DNA of 64,000 nt from CAZKRU01 sp964555235 (GTDB lineage: Bacteria > Verrucomicrobiota > Verrucomicrobiia > Methylacidiphilales > CAMAQI01). The notes under the pieces are model-generated. The model saw nothing but the letters and a program-made list of their open reading frames with translations, did not search any database and was not told the origin of the DNA. Each line of letters begins with the position of its first letter. Within the stretch, counting starts at the first letter, position 1. The translations under genes were made by a program, and so were the position numbers. The stretch covers positions 1 to 64,000 of the forward strand of contig CAZKRU010000002.1 in NCBI GenBank assembly GCA_964555235.1, read 5' to 3'. Of the stretch, positions 8,086-15,758 are shown in pieces.

Positions 8086-8485
8086 AGGAATAGCATTCAC
8101 CAAAATAACCCTGGAGTATCGAGTTGAGCAACTCGACTATTCAATTCCAGCGCTTGTTGATGCAAATGCGAAATTCGCTTTTTCAAAAGAGAGCGCAAAT
8201 TTATTTCGAGTGATGGTGACGGTAACGCTTAAAGATCAGCCGGAGGGCAAGAAGACTCATATCGTTGGGGAAATTACTGTTCAAGGACATTTTGAGATAT
8301 CAAAGGATATCTCTGAGGATCTTCGAGATAGTTTAATTTCAATAACAGCGCCAAGTATACTGTACTCATCAGCAAGAGAAATGATCGCTATAATTACCGG
8401 GAGATATCCCGGAGGAAGCGTTCAAATCGGAACACTGAGTTTTCCAAAGCGGACTTTCAATAATAACCTCAACAAGCCGAGCTGA
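8060..8485 (+). CDS. SecB-like chaperone of a toxin-antitoxin-chaperone module
   Basis: The protein has 141 residues. The start at ATG 8060 has a GAGG site 6 bp upstream and overlaps the antitoxin's end by 26 bp. SecB features: beta strands FRVMVTVTLKD and EITVQGHFEI, and the C-terminal signature APSILYSSAREMIAIITGR followed by GTLSF, matching the PxxLFPYARExI...R...P...LxPxNF pattern of SecB. SecB-like proteins encoded third in a HigBA operon stabilise the antitoxin. Because SecB is mainly known from Proteobacteria, a SecB-like gene inside a mobile-looking island points to transfer. Confidence 0.7.
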   Translation: MKMNALQLKGIAFTKITLEYRVEQLDYSIPALVDANAKFAFSKESANLFRVMVTVTLKDQPEGKKTHIVGEITVQGHFEISKDISEDLRDSLISITAPSILYSSAREMIAIITGRYPGGSVQIGTLSFPKRTFNNNLNKPS

Positions 8486-8538
8486 TTTGTGCTGACATCG
8501 TTGAGTGCCGCTATTCGCAAAAGAATAATTCAAACAAT

Positions 8539-8898
8539 ATGAAATCCATTGAACCGCTGATAAAGGATATTCTTCAACACGATTTAAGAGGAGAGTATGT
8601 CGCACCAAATCCCAAAAGAGAAAAAGAACTCGGCGAGTTGATCGCTAAAGAGGTTGGTGCAACTCTAGAATGCTTGTGTGAAGAAGATCGCAGGAGAAAA
8701 ACTGAACATCACATTATTTACAGTTTCTCGGCTAGAAGGTCGGCTTTTGAGTTCCAAGCTAATCCGCACATAGAAAAGATAATTAACGAACTCAAAGCAA
8801 AAAAAGCAGGTAAAATCGATGTAGCTTTTTTTAATCGCGTCTGCACGGGTAATGAGTGGGGTGATTTAGCTCGAATTGCAGTAAGATTCACAAAATGA
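8539..8898 (+). CDS. Hypothetical island protein
   Basis: The protein has 119 residues, rich in Lys and Glu, with an N-terminal helical region (IKDILQHDLRGEY) and a mixed C-terminal part (GKIDVAFFNRVCTGNEWGDL). It has no signal peptide or membrane span. No family was recognised and no strong ribosome-binding site is visible. It lies between the SecB-like gene and the putative protease-like gene inside the repeat-bounded island. A cargo or antitoxin-like role is possible but unsupported. Confidence 0.5.
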   Translation: MKSIEPLIKDILQHDLRGEYVAPNPKREKELGELIAKEVGATLECLCEEDRRRKTEHHIIYSFSARRSAFEFQANPHIEKIINELKAKKAGKIDVAFFNRVCTGNEWGDLARIAVRFTK

Positions 8899-9035
8899 AA
8901 TCAAACAGAATAATACTGTCAGCGATAATAAGCATCTTGGGTGTTCGACGGCTGGTTCAAAATTTGAGAAGCGAGATTTTTCAATGACAAAGCGGTTTTC
9001 CGGCTATTAACTTTGACCAACTGAGAAAGCTTTCT

Positions 9036-9515
9036 TTGAATCACGCCCACGCAAAAAGTATCGCGGATCAACACCGTCAAAAATTTGAGGATTCGTGTAG
9101 TCCTGCTGCTATCGAGCTGGTTCTGAAGGTTCATGGTCTTGTATCTGATGACTTTTACGACCTACAAGACAAGTATCAGAACAGCAATGTAGGGTTTGAG
9201 CCATTTGCAGGAAAAGAGATCTGTGGAGTTTGCTTTACCGAGCATCACGATGCACCGCCATTTATTAAATTACGTAGCACAATTAGTATAGAGCATGAGT
9301 CTGGGCGTGGCGTTATCGTTTCCACCATTGAGCCCAACGGCAAAGCTCATATCTGGTTGGCTACCGAATCAACCATGTATGGTGCTAAAGCACTTTCTAA
9401 ACATTTTTTGAATACAAGAGAGATCGACCTGATTGCCGAGCGTCTCAATATTTTGCCTCACGGCCATTATCTCACTTATGAATTGCCAAGAAGCGGCCTA
9501 GATTCTGTTCAATAA
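9036..9515 (+). CDS. Hypothetical island protein, possibly a C39-like papain-fold protein
   Basis: The protein has 159 residues from a TTG at 9036 with a GAGAAAG site 7 bp upstream; an in-frame stop at 8985 excludes a much longer form. The motif DSCSPAAIELVLKVHG near residue 20 resembles the catalytic-Cys helix of C39-like peptidases (CGPAALxMVLxxHG), and a His in GKAHIWLATE could be its partner. The resemblance is short, so the call is tentative. Its stop codon TAA at 9513-9515 lies inside the right terminal inverted repeat. Confidence 0.45.
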   Translation: MNHAHAKSIADQHRQKFEDSCSPAAIELVLKVHGLVSDDFYDLQDKYQNSNVGFEPFAGKEICGVCFTEHHDAPPFIKLRSTISIEHESGRGVIVSTIEPNGKAHIWLATESTMYGAKALSKHFLNTREIDLIAERLNILPHGHYLTYELPRSGLDSVQ

Positions 9516-9650
9516 AGGGTCCCTTACTGAACAGGCGCGAACAGGGGAGTAAATCACCCCCTTTATTGAACAAACAAAGCCACGTCTAAGTTTGAAGAAA
9601 TGATTTAGCACCAAACTTATGGCCGATGGATGCTTCTCTCTCCCTCGAAC

Positions 9651-9696
9651 CGCGGCGGGGTCATCGTCCGTCGGCTGACGGACCACCCTACCAAAA
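9651..9696. repeat. Family B palindromic repeat
   Basis: It reads CGCGGCGGGGTCATCGTCC and ends GGACCACCCTACCAAAA. The end is the inverted form of the TTTTGGTAGGG start seen in the other copies. It lies just beyond the 3' end of dnaN. Confidence 0.6.
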
Positions 9697-9703
9697 GATT
9701 ACT

Positions 9704-10801
9704 TTATGCCGTTCTCATCGGCATAATCACGTACAAGAACGGCTTGCTGTATTTGATGACGCCGGGACTGAGTTCGTCGATGAAGTCGAAGAAGATTTCG
9801 TCGGCGTCGATAGCTCGAAGCGGGTCTTGGAGGTAGGCAGGATTAAAGGCGATCGCGAATTCTTTCCCTTTGTAATTCACCGGGAGAGATTCTTTCGCTT
9901 CTCCGACTTCGGGCGTGTTGGCTGTGATGTCGAGGTTGTTCGCGCTGAAGTTGAGACGGATCGAGTTTGTCTTGTCGTTGGAGAGCAAGGCAACGCGACG
10001 GGTGGCGTTGAGTAGAACTTCGCGTTCGATGACGATGCGCTCTTTGGCCTCGGGCGGAATGACCTGACGGTAGTTCGGATATTTTCCTTCGACGAGTTTG
10101 GAGACGAGGTAGATTTCGCCTAAATCAAAGGCAATCTGGTTTTCAGCGAGACTGATCGTCAAGGGAGCATCTTCACCCCCGAGAATGCGGAGAAGTTCTT
10201 GAACGGCTTTGGTCGGAAGAATCGCTTCGACTTCGTTGCTCTTGGCGAATTCCATTTCGTGTTCGACCAACGCAAGCCGACGACCATCGGTCGCGACCAT
10301 GGTGAGTTTGTTCCCGGCAAAGCTGAGAAAAACGCCATTGAGGACGTAACGGCTCTCGTCATTAGAAATCGCGTAGGAGGTGCGGCGGAGCATGTCGCGA
10401 AAGGTTCCCTGAGTCATCTTGAATTGTTTGGCCCCATCCGTTTTGGGGAAGGCCGGAAAATCTTCCGAGCTGAGTCCGAGAATTTTGAAGTAAGCAGAAC
10501 CGGAACGAATCGTCGCTTGATTTTCATCATTGATTTCCAGCGTCAGTTCCGAAGCCGGAAGTTCACGGATAATACTAAAGAGGCGACGCGCGGGAAGTGT
10601 GGTGGAACCGGATTTCACGACCTCGGCAGGAGCAGAAGAACGGATTCCCATATCGAGATCGGTGGTGGAAATCGTGAGTTTGCCATCTTGTGCCTGGATT
10701 AACGCATTCCCGAGAATCGGAATGGTTGTGCGCGTTCCAACGACATTTTGAACGACCTGAAGGCCGCTAATAAAAGCTTCTTTACCGATGACACATTTCA
10801 T
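9704..10801 (-). CDS. dnaN: DNA polymerase III beta subunit (sliding clamp)
   Basis: The protein has 365 residues, the normal clamp length, with three repeated clamp domains. Recognisable landmarks are the N-terminal segment with TIPILGNALIQA, the ATDGRRLAL loop and the C-terminal signature YVIMPMR at the last residues. It tethers the replicative polymerase to DNA. It is encoded in the same direction as dnaA but separated from it by a PhzF-family gene, a departure from the common dnaA-dnaN pair. The upstream 260 bp hold two DnaA-box-like sites (10989 and 11031). Confidence 0.97.
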   Translation of the reverse strand: MKCVIGKEAFISGLQVVQNVVGTRTTIPILGNALIQAQDGKLTISTTDLDMGIRSSAPAEVVKSGSTTLPARRLFSIIRELPASELTLEINDENQATIRSGSAYFKILGLSSEDFPAFPKTDGAKQFKMTQGTFRDMLRRTSYAISNDESRYVLNGVFLSFAGNKLTMVATDGRRLALVEHEMEFAKSNEVEAILPTKAVQELLRILGGEDAPLTISLAENQIAFDLGEIYLVSKLVEGKYPNYRQVIPPEAKERIVIEREVLLNATRRVALLSNDKTNSIRLNFSANNLDITANTPEVGEAKESLPVNYKGKEFAIAFNPAYLQDPLRAIDADEIFFDFIDELSPGVIKYSKPFLYVIMPMRTA

Positions 10802-11062
10802 AATTGGCTACCGTTCTGAGATTGATAGAGTTCAATTAACTTGACCTTCTTCTTCTTCTTCTCCGAGCGAACAACTTACTCAAACCAAGGTAATCCGCTG
10901 GTTGGGAGCAACTTGCCGATGGGAATAGATGGCGCACAAGATGAGGGATTTCTGTGGGAATGGAAGAAAAAAGTGGGCCATTTTCGAATTATTCACTGAG
11001 GGGAGAACTTAAAAGTCATCAAATCGCCACTTATTCGCATCCTATTTTGTCACAATGGGAAA

Positions 11063-11857
11063 TCAGGCGCCGGTGGATTTTAGATGAATCATCCCAGAGG
11101 CATAAGTCACGGCTTGCCCGGCGATGGTGACTCGTTCGCCGCGATCTTCGCAAATTAATTCACCGCCGCGTGCGGAACATTGACGGGCACGAAGCTTGGT
11201 GCGTCCCAACCGTTTCGCCCAATACGGAATGAGGGTGCAGTGGGCGGAGCCAGTCACAGGATCTTCTGGAACTCCGGCACGTGGCGCAAAGAAGCGGGAG
11301 ACAAAATCGCAATCCGTTCCCGGAGCGGTGACAATCACTCCCAACGCATCAAGATGGAGTAGGGCATTCATCTCAGGACGGAGTTCGAGGATTTCTTCTT
11401 CGGTTTCAAAAACGACTAAATAATCTCGGGCTTTGGCAACGAAGCGGGGGATACGCCCCAAGCCCCTCGTCAATTCCACAGGAGCGGAGCAGGGGAGACC
11501 AGGACGCGAGGGAAAGTCGAGGGCGAGAAGAGCTTCAAGGCGGGTTACGATGAGCGCCCCCGAACGAGTTTGAAAGGAAATCTCCGATCCTTGGAAAGCG
11601 AGATGTTGAAAAATCACATGAGCTGCGGCCAAGGTTGCGTGACCACACAAATCCACTTCAATCAATGGTGTAAACCAACGAAGTTCAAAGATCGCTTCCC
11701 GACGCACCACAAAGGACGTTTCCGAGAGATTGTTTTCGGCGGCAATGGATTGAAGAAGCGTGTCAGGAAGCCATTCGTCGAGTAAACAAACTCCCGCCGG
11801 ATTCCCCGCAAAGAGCTTTCCGGTAAACGCATCGACGTGGTAGTAAGGGAGGTTCAT
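11063..11857 (-). CDS. PhzF-family isomerase/epimerase-like protein
   Basis: The protein has 264 residues from the ATG at 11857. The open frame runs on to 11899, but that extension is translated family A repeat (MSFVPLCE). PhzF hallmarks are HVDAFTGKLFAGNPAGVCLL at the N-terminus, the catalytic Glu in NNLSETSFV, GHATLAAAHV and DPVTGSAHC. Members are cytoplasmic isomerases of small metabolites. The substrate here is unknown and the neighbours (dnaN, dnaA) do not help. Confidence 0.88.
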   Translation of the reverse strand: MNLPYYHVDAFTGKLFAGNPAGVCLLDEWLPDTLLQSIAAENNLSETSFVVRREAIFELRWFTPLIEVDLCGHATLAAAHVIFQHLAFQGSEISFQTRSGALIVTRLEALLALDFPSRPGLPCSAPVELTRGLGRIPRFVAKARDYLVVFETEEEILELRPEMNALLHLDALGVIVTAPGTDCDFVSRFFAPRAGVPEDPVTGSAHCTLIPYWAKRLGRTKLRARQCSARGGELICEDRGERVTIAGQAVTYASGMIHLKSTGA

Positions 11858-11875
11858 ATTGACTCTATGGAATTC

Positions 11876-11981
11876 CTCACACAAAGGCACGAAGCTCACA
11901 AAGCTTTTGAAGCCATTTCCGATTTGTTATGAAACGAAACAAAAAACACCTTCCGATTGTGACTTGGTGCCTTTGTGTGAG
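11876..11981. repeat. Dispersed inverted repeat, family A (CTCACACAAAGG type)
   Basis: It starts CTCACACAAAGGCACGAAGC and ends TTGGTGCCTTTGTGTGAG, giving inverted ends of about 18 bp around a variable core with an A-rich stretch. Sister copies are at 16329, 19717, 20294, 29062, 30431 and 32575. It fills most of the space between the PhzF-like gene and dnaA. Confidence 0.8.
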
Positions 11982-12019
11982 ACGGTTTCCTTCACAACCG
12001 TGTCAGTCTGTTCCAAGAA

Positions 12020-13426
12020 TCAGCGACCTTCGGTCGAGAGCTTTTCGGAGAGATATTCGATTTGCATCCGGAATTGGGAATCCTGCGCCATTTTTTCGCG
12101 AACCGTTTTGTCGGCGTGAATGACGGTTCCGTGATCGCGACCCCCGAAGGCATCGCCAATTTCTTTCAGCGAAGAAGGAGTCAGGCGACGGCACAAATGC
12201 ATGGCAATCATCCTCGGCATGGCGATGTTGGCGGGACGACGCTTGCTGGTCATATCTGCGGGGCGCAAATCGTAGGTTTCGGCGACTTTCTTCTGAATCG
12301 ATTCAAAAGTAACGCGACCCTGGGATTCGATTTTGAGAAGATCTTTGAGAAGGGTTTCGATTTGAGTGACGGTCAATTTCTTGCCGACGAGGGATCCGTA
12401 GCTGGCGACCCGAGTGAGTGCGCCTTCAAGGCGACGAATGTTGCTGCGAATTTTTTCGGCAATGAAGAACAGAACTTCATCCGGGAGCTCCATTTTCATC
12501 GAAGCGAGTTTGTGACGCAAGATGGCAATGCGCGTTTCAACATCGGGGGGCGAAAGCTGAACGGTATTGCCCCATTCAAAACGACTGACGAGGCGTTTTT
12601 CAAGACCATTGAGTTCACTCGGAGGAACATCGCTCGCGAGAACCATCTGCTTGTGGCCTTCCACGACGATGGAATTGAAAGTGTGGAAAAACTCTTCCTG
12701 GGAACGTTCCTTGCCGCAGAGAAATTGAATATCATCAATCAATAAGGCATCGACCTGGCGATAGCGGCGGCGGAATTTGGTCAGCTCATTTTTTTGCGTG
12801 GCGGAGATATACTCGTTCACGAATTGCTCCGAGGTGACGTAGAGAACCTTGAATCCTTTTTTGCGCTGTTGGAGCTGGTGTCCAATGGCCTGCATCAAAT
12901 GCGTTTTTCCAAGTCCGACGCTTCCGTGCAGGAAGAGCGGATTGAAGGTTCGGGCTGGAGCTTGCGCCACGGCGAGTGAGGCGGCGTGGGCAAATTCGCT
13001 ATTCGCGCCGACGACAAAGGTCTCAAACGTAAAGCGTGTATTAAGTCCGACGGGCTCGACGTCGCTCTGGGCTTCAGAAATGGTGATCGCCGTCGGTTGT
13101 GGAGCGGAGACAGGATTTTCTTCGGGAGCTTGCGCCGACTCCATACTCATGAATTCGACCTTCATCGGCTTTCCAAAAACTTTACCGACGGCGGAGTGGA
13201 GTTGAGAACGGAAATTGTCCTCGATAAAAGATTGAGCAAAAAGATTGTCGCCACCCAGGATAAGCGAGGACGTTTCGACACGGATGACCTGCAAAGGCTT
13301 AAACCAGCGATCGACAGCAGCTTTGTTGGTGAGAGGGATGATCTCTGTACAGATTTGTTGCCAGAGATGCATCGGATTTTCGATGATCGGCCCCTTACTC
13401 ACCAGTTGTTCACACTTTTTAGCCAC
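12020..13426 (-). CDS. dnaA: Chromosomal replication initiator protein DnaA
   Basis: The protein has 468 residues from a GTG at 13426. Domain I begins near residue 20 (LWQQICTEIIPLTNKAAVDR). The AAA+ domain has Walker A GSVGLGKT at 168-175 and Walker B LLIDDIQFL. Domain IV carries the DnaA-box-binding signature near GGRDHGTVIHADKTV. An alternative start, ATG at 13372 (MHLWQQI), would match the usual N-terminus better, and the extra 18 codons contain a DnaA-box-like TTGTTCACA (13406-13414), so they may be origin DNA rather than coding. Confidence 0.97.
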   Translation of the reverse strand: MAKKCEQLVSKGPIIENPMHLWQQICTEIIPLTNKAAVDRWFKPLQVIRVETSSLILGGDNLFAQSFIEDNFRSQLHSAVGKVFGKPMKVEFMSMESAQAPEENPVSAPQPTAITISEAQSDVEPVGLNTRFTFETFVVGANSEFAHAASLAVAQAPARTFNPLFLHGSVGLGKTHLMQAIGHQLQQRKKGFKVLYVTSEQFVNEYISATQKNELTKFRRRYRQVDALLIDDIQFLCGKERSQEEFFHTFNSIVVEGHKQMVLASDVPPSELNGLEKRLVSRFEWGNTVQLSPPDVETRIAILRHKLASMKMELPDEVLFFIAEKIRSNIRRLEGALTRVASYGSLVGKKLTVTQIETLLKDLLKIESQGRVTFESIQKKVAETYDLRPADMTSKRRPANIAMPRMIAMHLCRRLTPSSLKEIGDAFGGRDHGTVIHADKTVREKMAQDSQFRMQIEYLSEKLSTEGR

Positions 13427-13865
13427 AATTCTAAGTTCCTTCCACTACCCGACCCTTTTTACTCCCAGACCCATAAATTCGCATAAGTTCTTCACCAACA
13501 AGCTTACACAAAAGAGATCCCCACAGTTATGCACGTGTTGTTCACAGGGGGGGATTGAAGTGGCAGCGGTCTGCGGGAAAGTCCCGGTGAGTTTATTCAC
13601 ATTGCCACAAAAAGATCGCATGTTTTACGCAGGTTCGTCGCTAAGGGAGGCGAGATTCACTGATTCGAACCATTCGATCAGGGTTTCTCGCGAGTCCTCC
13701 ATTTCGCGGGAGGGGCAGTCTATTTTTTTCAACGAGGTCGGCAAGAAAAATGAGCCAAATAAAAACTTTTTTTTGACGAGACTTGACGTGAAAGATTTGA
13801 CACACCGCATTTTTATTTTTGGCGAGGTCGATCACCCCACGACGACTTCGGTGTGAGTGGAGGTG
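13406..13865. other. Candidate replication origin (oriC) with DnaA boxes
   Basis: Upstream of dnaA, DnaA-box-like 9-mers cluster: TTGTTCACA at 13406 and 13538, TTATGCACG at 13527 and the canonical TTATTCACA at 13593. An AT-rich stretch at about 13725-13825, with runs of A and T (AAAAACTTTTTTTTGACG), could be the unwinding element. No gene is supported in 13427-13865. The direction of replication and the exact site are inferred. Confidence 0.6.
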
Positions 13866-13916
13866 TGTGGCGGTGTTCGATGGGAATTGAGGCCGTCAAT
13901 GCGCCTTACCAAAAAT
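13866..13916. repeat. Family B-related repeat fragment
   Basis: The segment GGCGGTGTTCGATGGGAATT with GAGGCCGTCAATGCGCC and CTTACCAAAA matches the middle and right end of the long copy at 571-743. It sits against the 3' end of the flagellin gene. Confidence 0.5.
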
Positions 13917-14722
13917 TAAGACAACAAGCTCAACGTCGATTGTTGACTGGTGTTGGCTTGGGCGAGGACGGAGAGACTGGCTTTACCGAGAATATTGAGG
14001 CGGGAGAGATTCGCGCTTTCGGCAGCAACATCGAGGTCTTCGATACGACTGTTGGCTTCCGCCACATTCAGGTTTTGTGTTTGGGTGTTCTGAATCGCAA
14101 ATTGGAACTTCGAGATATCCGCGCCGACTTCCGCACGACGACCGCCGAGAGTTTGAATCGCGGTGTTCAGAGATCCAATCGCCGCTTGTGCGTTTGCTTG
14201 GGTATCGATCGCCGAATTTTGAATCCCGAGCGAAGCGGTGGATCCGACGTTACTTGTAGTAAATGATTGTGTTGTGCCATCGGCGTTTGCGGTACTCACC
14301 GAGCCATTCGCAAAAACGGGAGTTCCATTGAATGAGGCATTCGAGGTGATTGAATCGATCTGCGACTTTAAGCCTTGAAATTCAATGTTGTACGCAGCGC
14401 GGGAACTTGCGTCCAAGGTGCCATCGGTTGCACGCTGTGCTAATTCACTCATGCGGCCAACTTGTTGTTGAACCGTATTGAGAAATCCATCCGTGGTTTG
14501 GGCAAAGGAGACGACATTTTGGGAGCCTTCACTGGAGGCGGTCAAGCGACTGAGAAGCGCTTTGAGATTCGCGCTCACCGAGACGCCTGCGGCATCTTCG
14601 CTTGGATTGGCAAGTCGGGAGCCTGAAGAAAGTTTTTTAAACGAGCGGGTCTGGTTTTCGGTGTTAATGGTGAAGGCACTCGCGGCTTGCGATGCGCCTG
14701 CGTTGAATCCAATGATGGCCAT
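13916..14722 (-). CDS. fliC: Short flagellin
   Basis: The protein has 268 residues, so only the conserved D0/D1 coiled-coil ends with a minimal centre. The N-terminal D1 has SRLANPSEDAAGVSVSANLK, and LAQRATDGTLDASSRAAYNIE follows. The C-terminal half has SRIEDLDVAAESANLSRLNI and ends QANTSQQSTLSLLS. It is exported by the flagellar type III system and polymerises into the filament. No other flagellar gene is in the window. The variable surface domain is nearly absent, so glycans from the nonulosonate locus to the right would attach to the D1-proximal loop, if at all; that link is inferred. The start ATG is preceded by GGTAGG. Confidence 0.92.
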   Translation of the reverse strand: MAIIGFNAGASQAASAFTINTENQTRSFKKLSSGSRLANPSEDAAGVSVSANLKALLSRLTASSEGSQNVVSFAQTTDGFLNTVQQQVGRMSELAQRATDGTLDASSRAAYNIEFQGLKSQIDSITSNASFNGTPVFANGSVSTANADGTTQSFTTSNVGSTASLGIQNSAIDTQANAQAAIGSLNTAIQTLGGRRAEVGADISKFQFAIQNTQTQNLNVAEANSRIEDLDVAAESANLSRLNILGKASLSVLAQANTSQQSTLSLLS

Positions 14723-14781
14723 AGTTAAAAGCCTACCGGGTTTTGGAGAGAGTGCAAGTCGGAGCGGTGTGGAATATCAGA

Positions 14782-14866
14782 AATTTCCTCGCGCTGAGTT
14801 CGCAGAGACCGCAGAGAGTTTGATTAAAATTTCTCCGAAAACTCGGCGAGCACTGCGCGAGAAATT
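14782..14866. repeat. Inverted repeat with CGCAGAG motifs (family E)
   Basis: The ends AATTTCCTCGCGCTGAG and CTGCGCGAGAAATT are imperfect inverted copies. GTTCGCAGAGACCGCAGAGA lies inside. It is a single copy in this window, between flagellin and the Flp pilin terminator, of the same general design as families A and D. Confidence 0.5.
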
Positions 14867-14881
14867 GGATTGATTCCCAAC

Positions 14882-14920
14882 AAAAAAAGAGGGCAGGGAT
14901 GCGAGATGCACCCCTGCCCT
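14882..14920 (-). terminator. Rho-independent terminator of the Flp pilin gene
   Basis: On the minus strand the stem AGGGCAGGG pairs with CCCTGCCCT and is followed at once by TCTTTTTTTG, a classic GC stem plus U tract. It lies about 20 bp after the pilin stop. Confidence 0.8.
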
Positions 14921-14939
14921 GCAGAGAGATGGCCCCTGA

Positions 14940-15137
14940 TTAGGAGGCGTTTTGAAGAGCCGAGCTAATCTGAGAGAATTTGCTCTTCACCTGGGTTCCC
15001 AGGGCTTGAAGCACCACGATGGCCACCACCGCGATAAAGGCCAGAATCAACGCGTATTCCACGAGGGTCTGTCCTGACTTCTTCGCCTTGATTTGGCGAA
15101 GGGTCTCTTGTGTTTTTGTAATAAGGTTCTTAATCAT
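14940..15137 (-). CDS. flp: Flp/Fap-type pilin
   Basis: The protein has 65 residues. A short basic leader (MIKNLITKTQETLRQIKAKK) ends before SGQTLVEYALILAFIAVVAI, the typical Flp prepilin hydrophobic core with the conserved E-Y pair. It is processed by a TadV-like peptidase and assembled by the Tad secretion machinery, none of which is in the window. It has an unusually strong ribosome-binding site (AAAGGAGGTGA, 7 bp before the ATG) and its own terminator, as expected for an abundant structural protein. Confidence 0.9.
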   Translation of the reverse strand: MIKNLITKTQETLRQIKAKKSGQTLVEYALILAFIAVVAIVVLQALGTQVKSKFSQISSALQNAS

Positions 15138-15355
15138 TTCTATCTCACCTCCTTTCGTTTGGTATAAAAATTGTCGAAATTCCTAAAATGGGTTTTGAAG
15201 GGGAAGGGTTTTTGGGAAATGGGTTGAAGGGCTCATCAACTTTCTTAACGAAGACCATACGGTAGAACCCGTAGTTTGTCGAATCTTTTGTTCCTCGAAA
15301 TGAATGGGGCGGAATCCCTAAGGTTATAGTGCGACCGTGGGTCCAGAAGCATTCC

Positions 15356-15709
15356 TTATGAGTATTGGTGCAATTTACCGAGGACAAAGTCACGGATCTC
15401 CGGAGCGAGGGAGCAGGAGCGGGCGTTAAATTCCTTAAGAATTTTTTCTTTCGGAAAAACACCGTCCGGGACTAGAACAGGACTGCGATTGACCGTCGGC
15501 TTGTCCTCCCCGCCGTCAATTCGATGATGCGTGAATTGCCCGTTGGAGTACCAAGTCAAAGCACGTTCGTCACCGGACTTATCATAGCAGAGCTGAAACC
15601 CCGTAATGGCATCATGCTGATACCAAAGAATCAGATCGAAAAAATCATCCGAAATCCACTTTCGTGGAAGATCGCCGGGAACGGGTAAGGTGGGTGCGTT
15701 GGTTAGCAT
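15356..15709 (-). CDS. Hypothetical protein
   Basis: The protein has 117 residues with no signal peptide or membrane span. Aromatic-rich segments (DDFFDLILWYQHDAITGFQL, ALTWYSNGQFTHH) suggest a small beta-rich domain. No family was recognised. It lies downstream of a lipoprotein gene on the same strand (50-bp gap) and could be co-transcribed. The 15138-15355 stretch between it and the pilin gene shows no further gene. Confidence 0.5.
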   Translation of the reverse strand: MLTNAPTLPVPGDLPRKWISDDFFDLILWYQHDAITGFQLCYDKSGDERALTWYSNGQFTHHRIDGGEDKPTVNRSPVLVPDGVFPKEKILKEFNARSCSLAPEIRDFVLGKLHQYS

Positions 15710-15758
15710 ATGGGGGCGGGTGGATATTTAAAGTTCTGCCGGCGCCCTTAGAGTAGAT

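Larger units (their letters stand above)
6926..9572. mobile_element. Island bounded by terminal inverted repeats, carrying a TAC module
   Basis: The left end at 6926-6982 begins TGTTCAGAAAGGGGGGTGAT and the right end at 9506-9572 reads, on the other strand, TGTTCAATAAAGGGGGTGAT. The similarity continues inward over about 57-67 bp, including a hairpin unit (TGTTCAGTAAAGG / CCTTTAATGAAC on the left, TGTTCAATAAAGGG / CCCTTACTGAACA on the right). All four or five genes inside run plus-strand and are more AT-rich than their neighbours. No transposase is inside, so movement would need a helper. No clear target-site duplication was seen. Confidence 0.6.

Noticed and set aside
9704..10801. Plus-strand open frames at 9626-10015 and 10199-10702
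   Set aside because: Both are shadows of dnaN.
11858..11899. N-terminal MSFVPLCEEFHRVN extension of the PhzF-like protein
   Set aside because: The same peptide start precedes the flavoprotein at 29164; both come from the end of a family A repeat, so the starts at 11857 and 29191 are preferred.
12062..12745. 227-codon plus-strand open frame inside dnaA
   Set aside because: Shadow of dnaA; composition is typical of a wrong frame and no family matches.
15145..15462. 105-codon minus-strand open frame between the pilin and hypothetical genes
   Set aside because: It overlaps the more plausible 15356-15709 gene in another frame and contains the pilin's ribosome-binding site region; no support.
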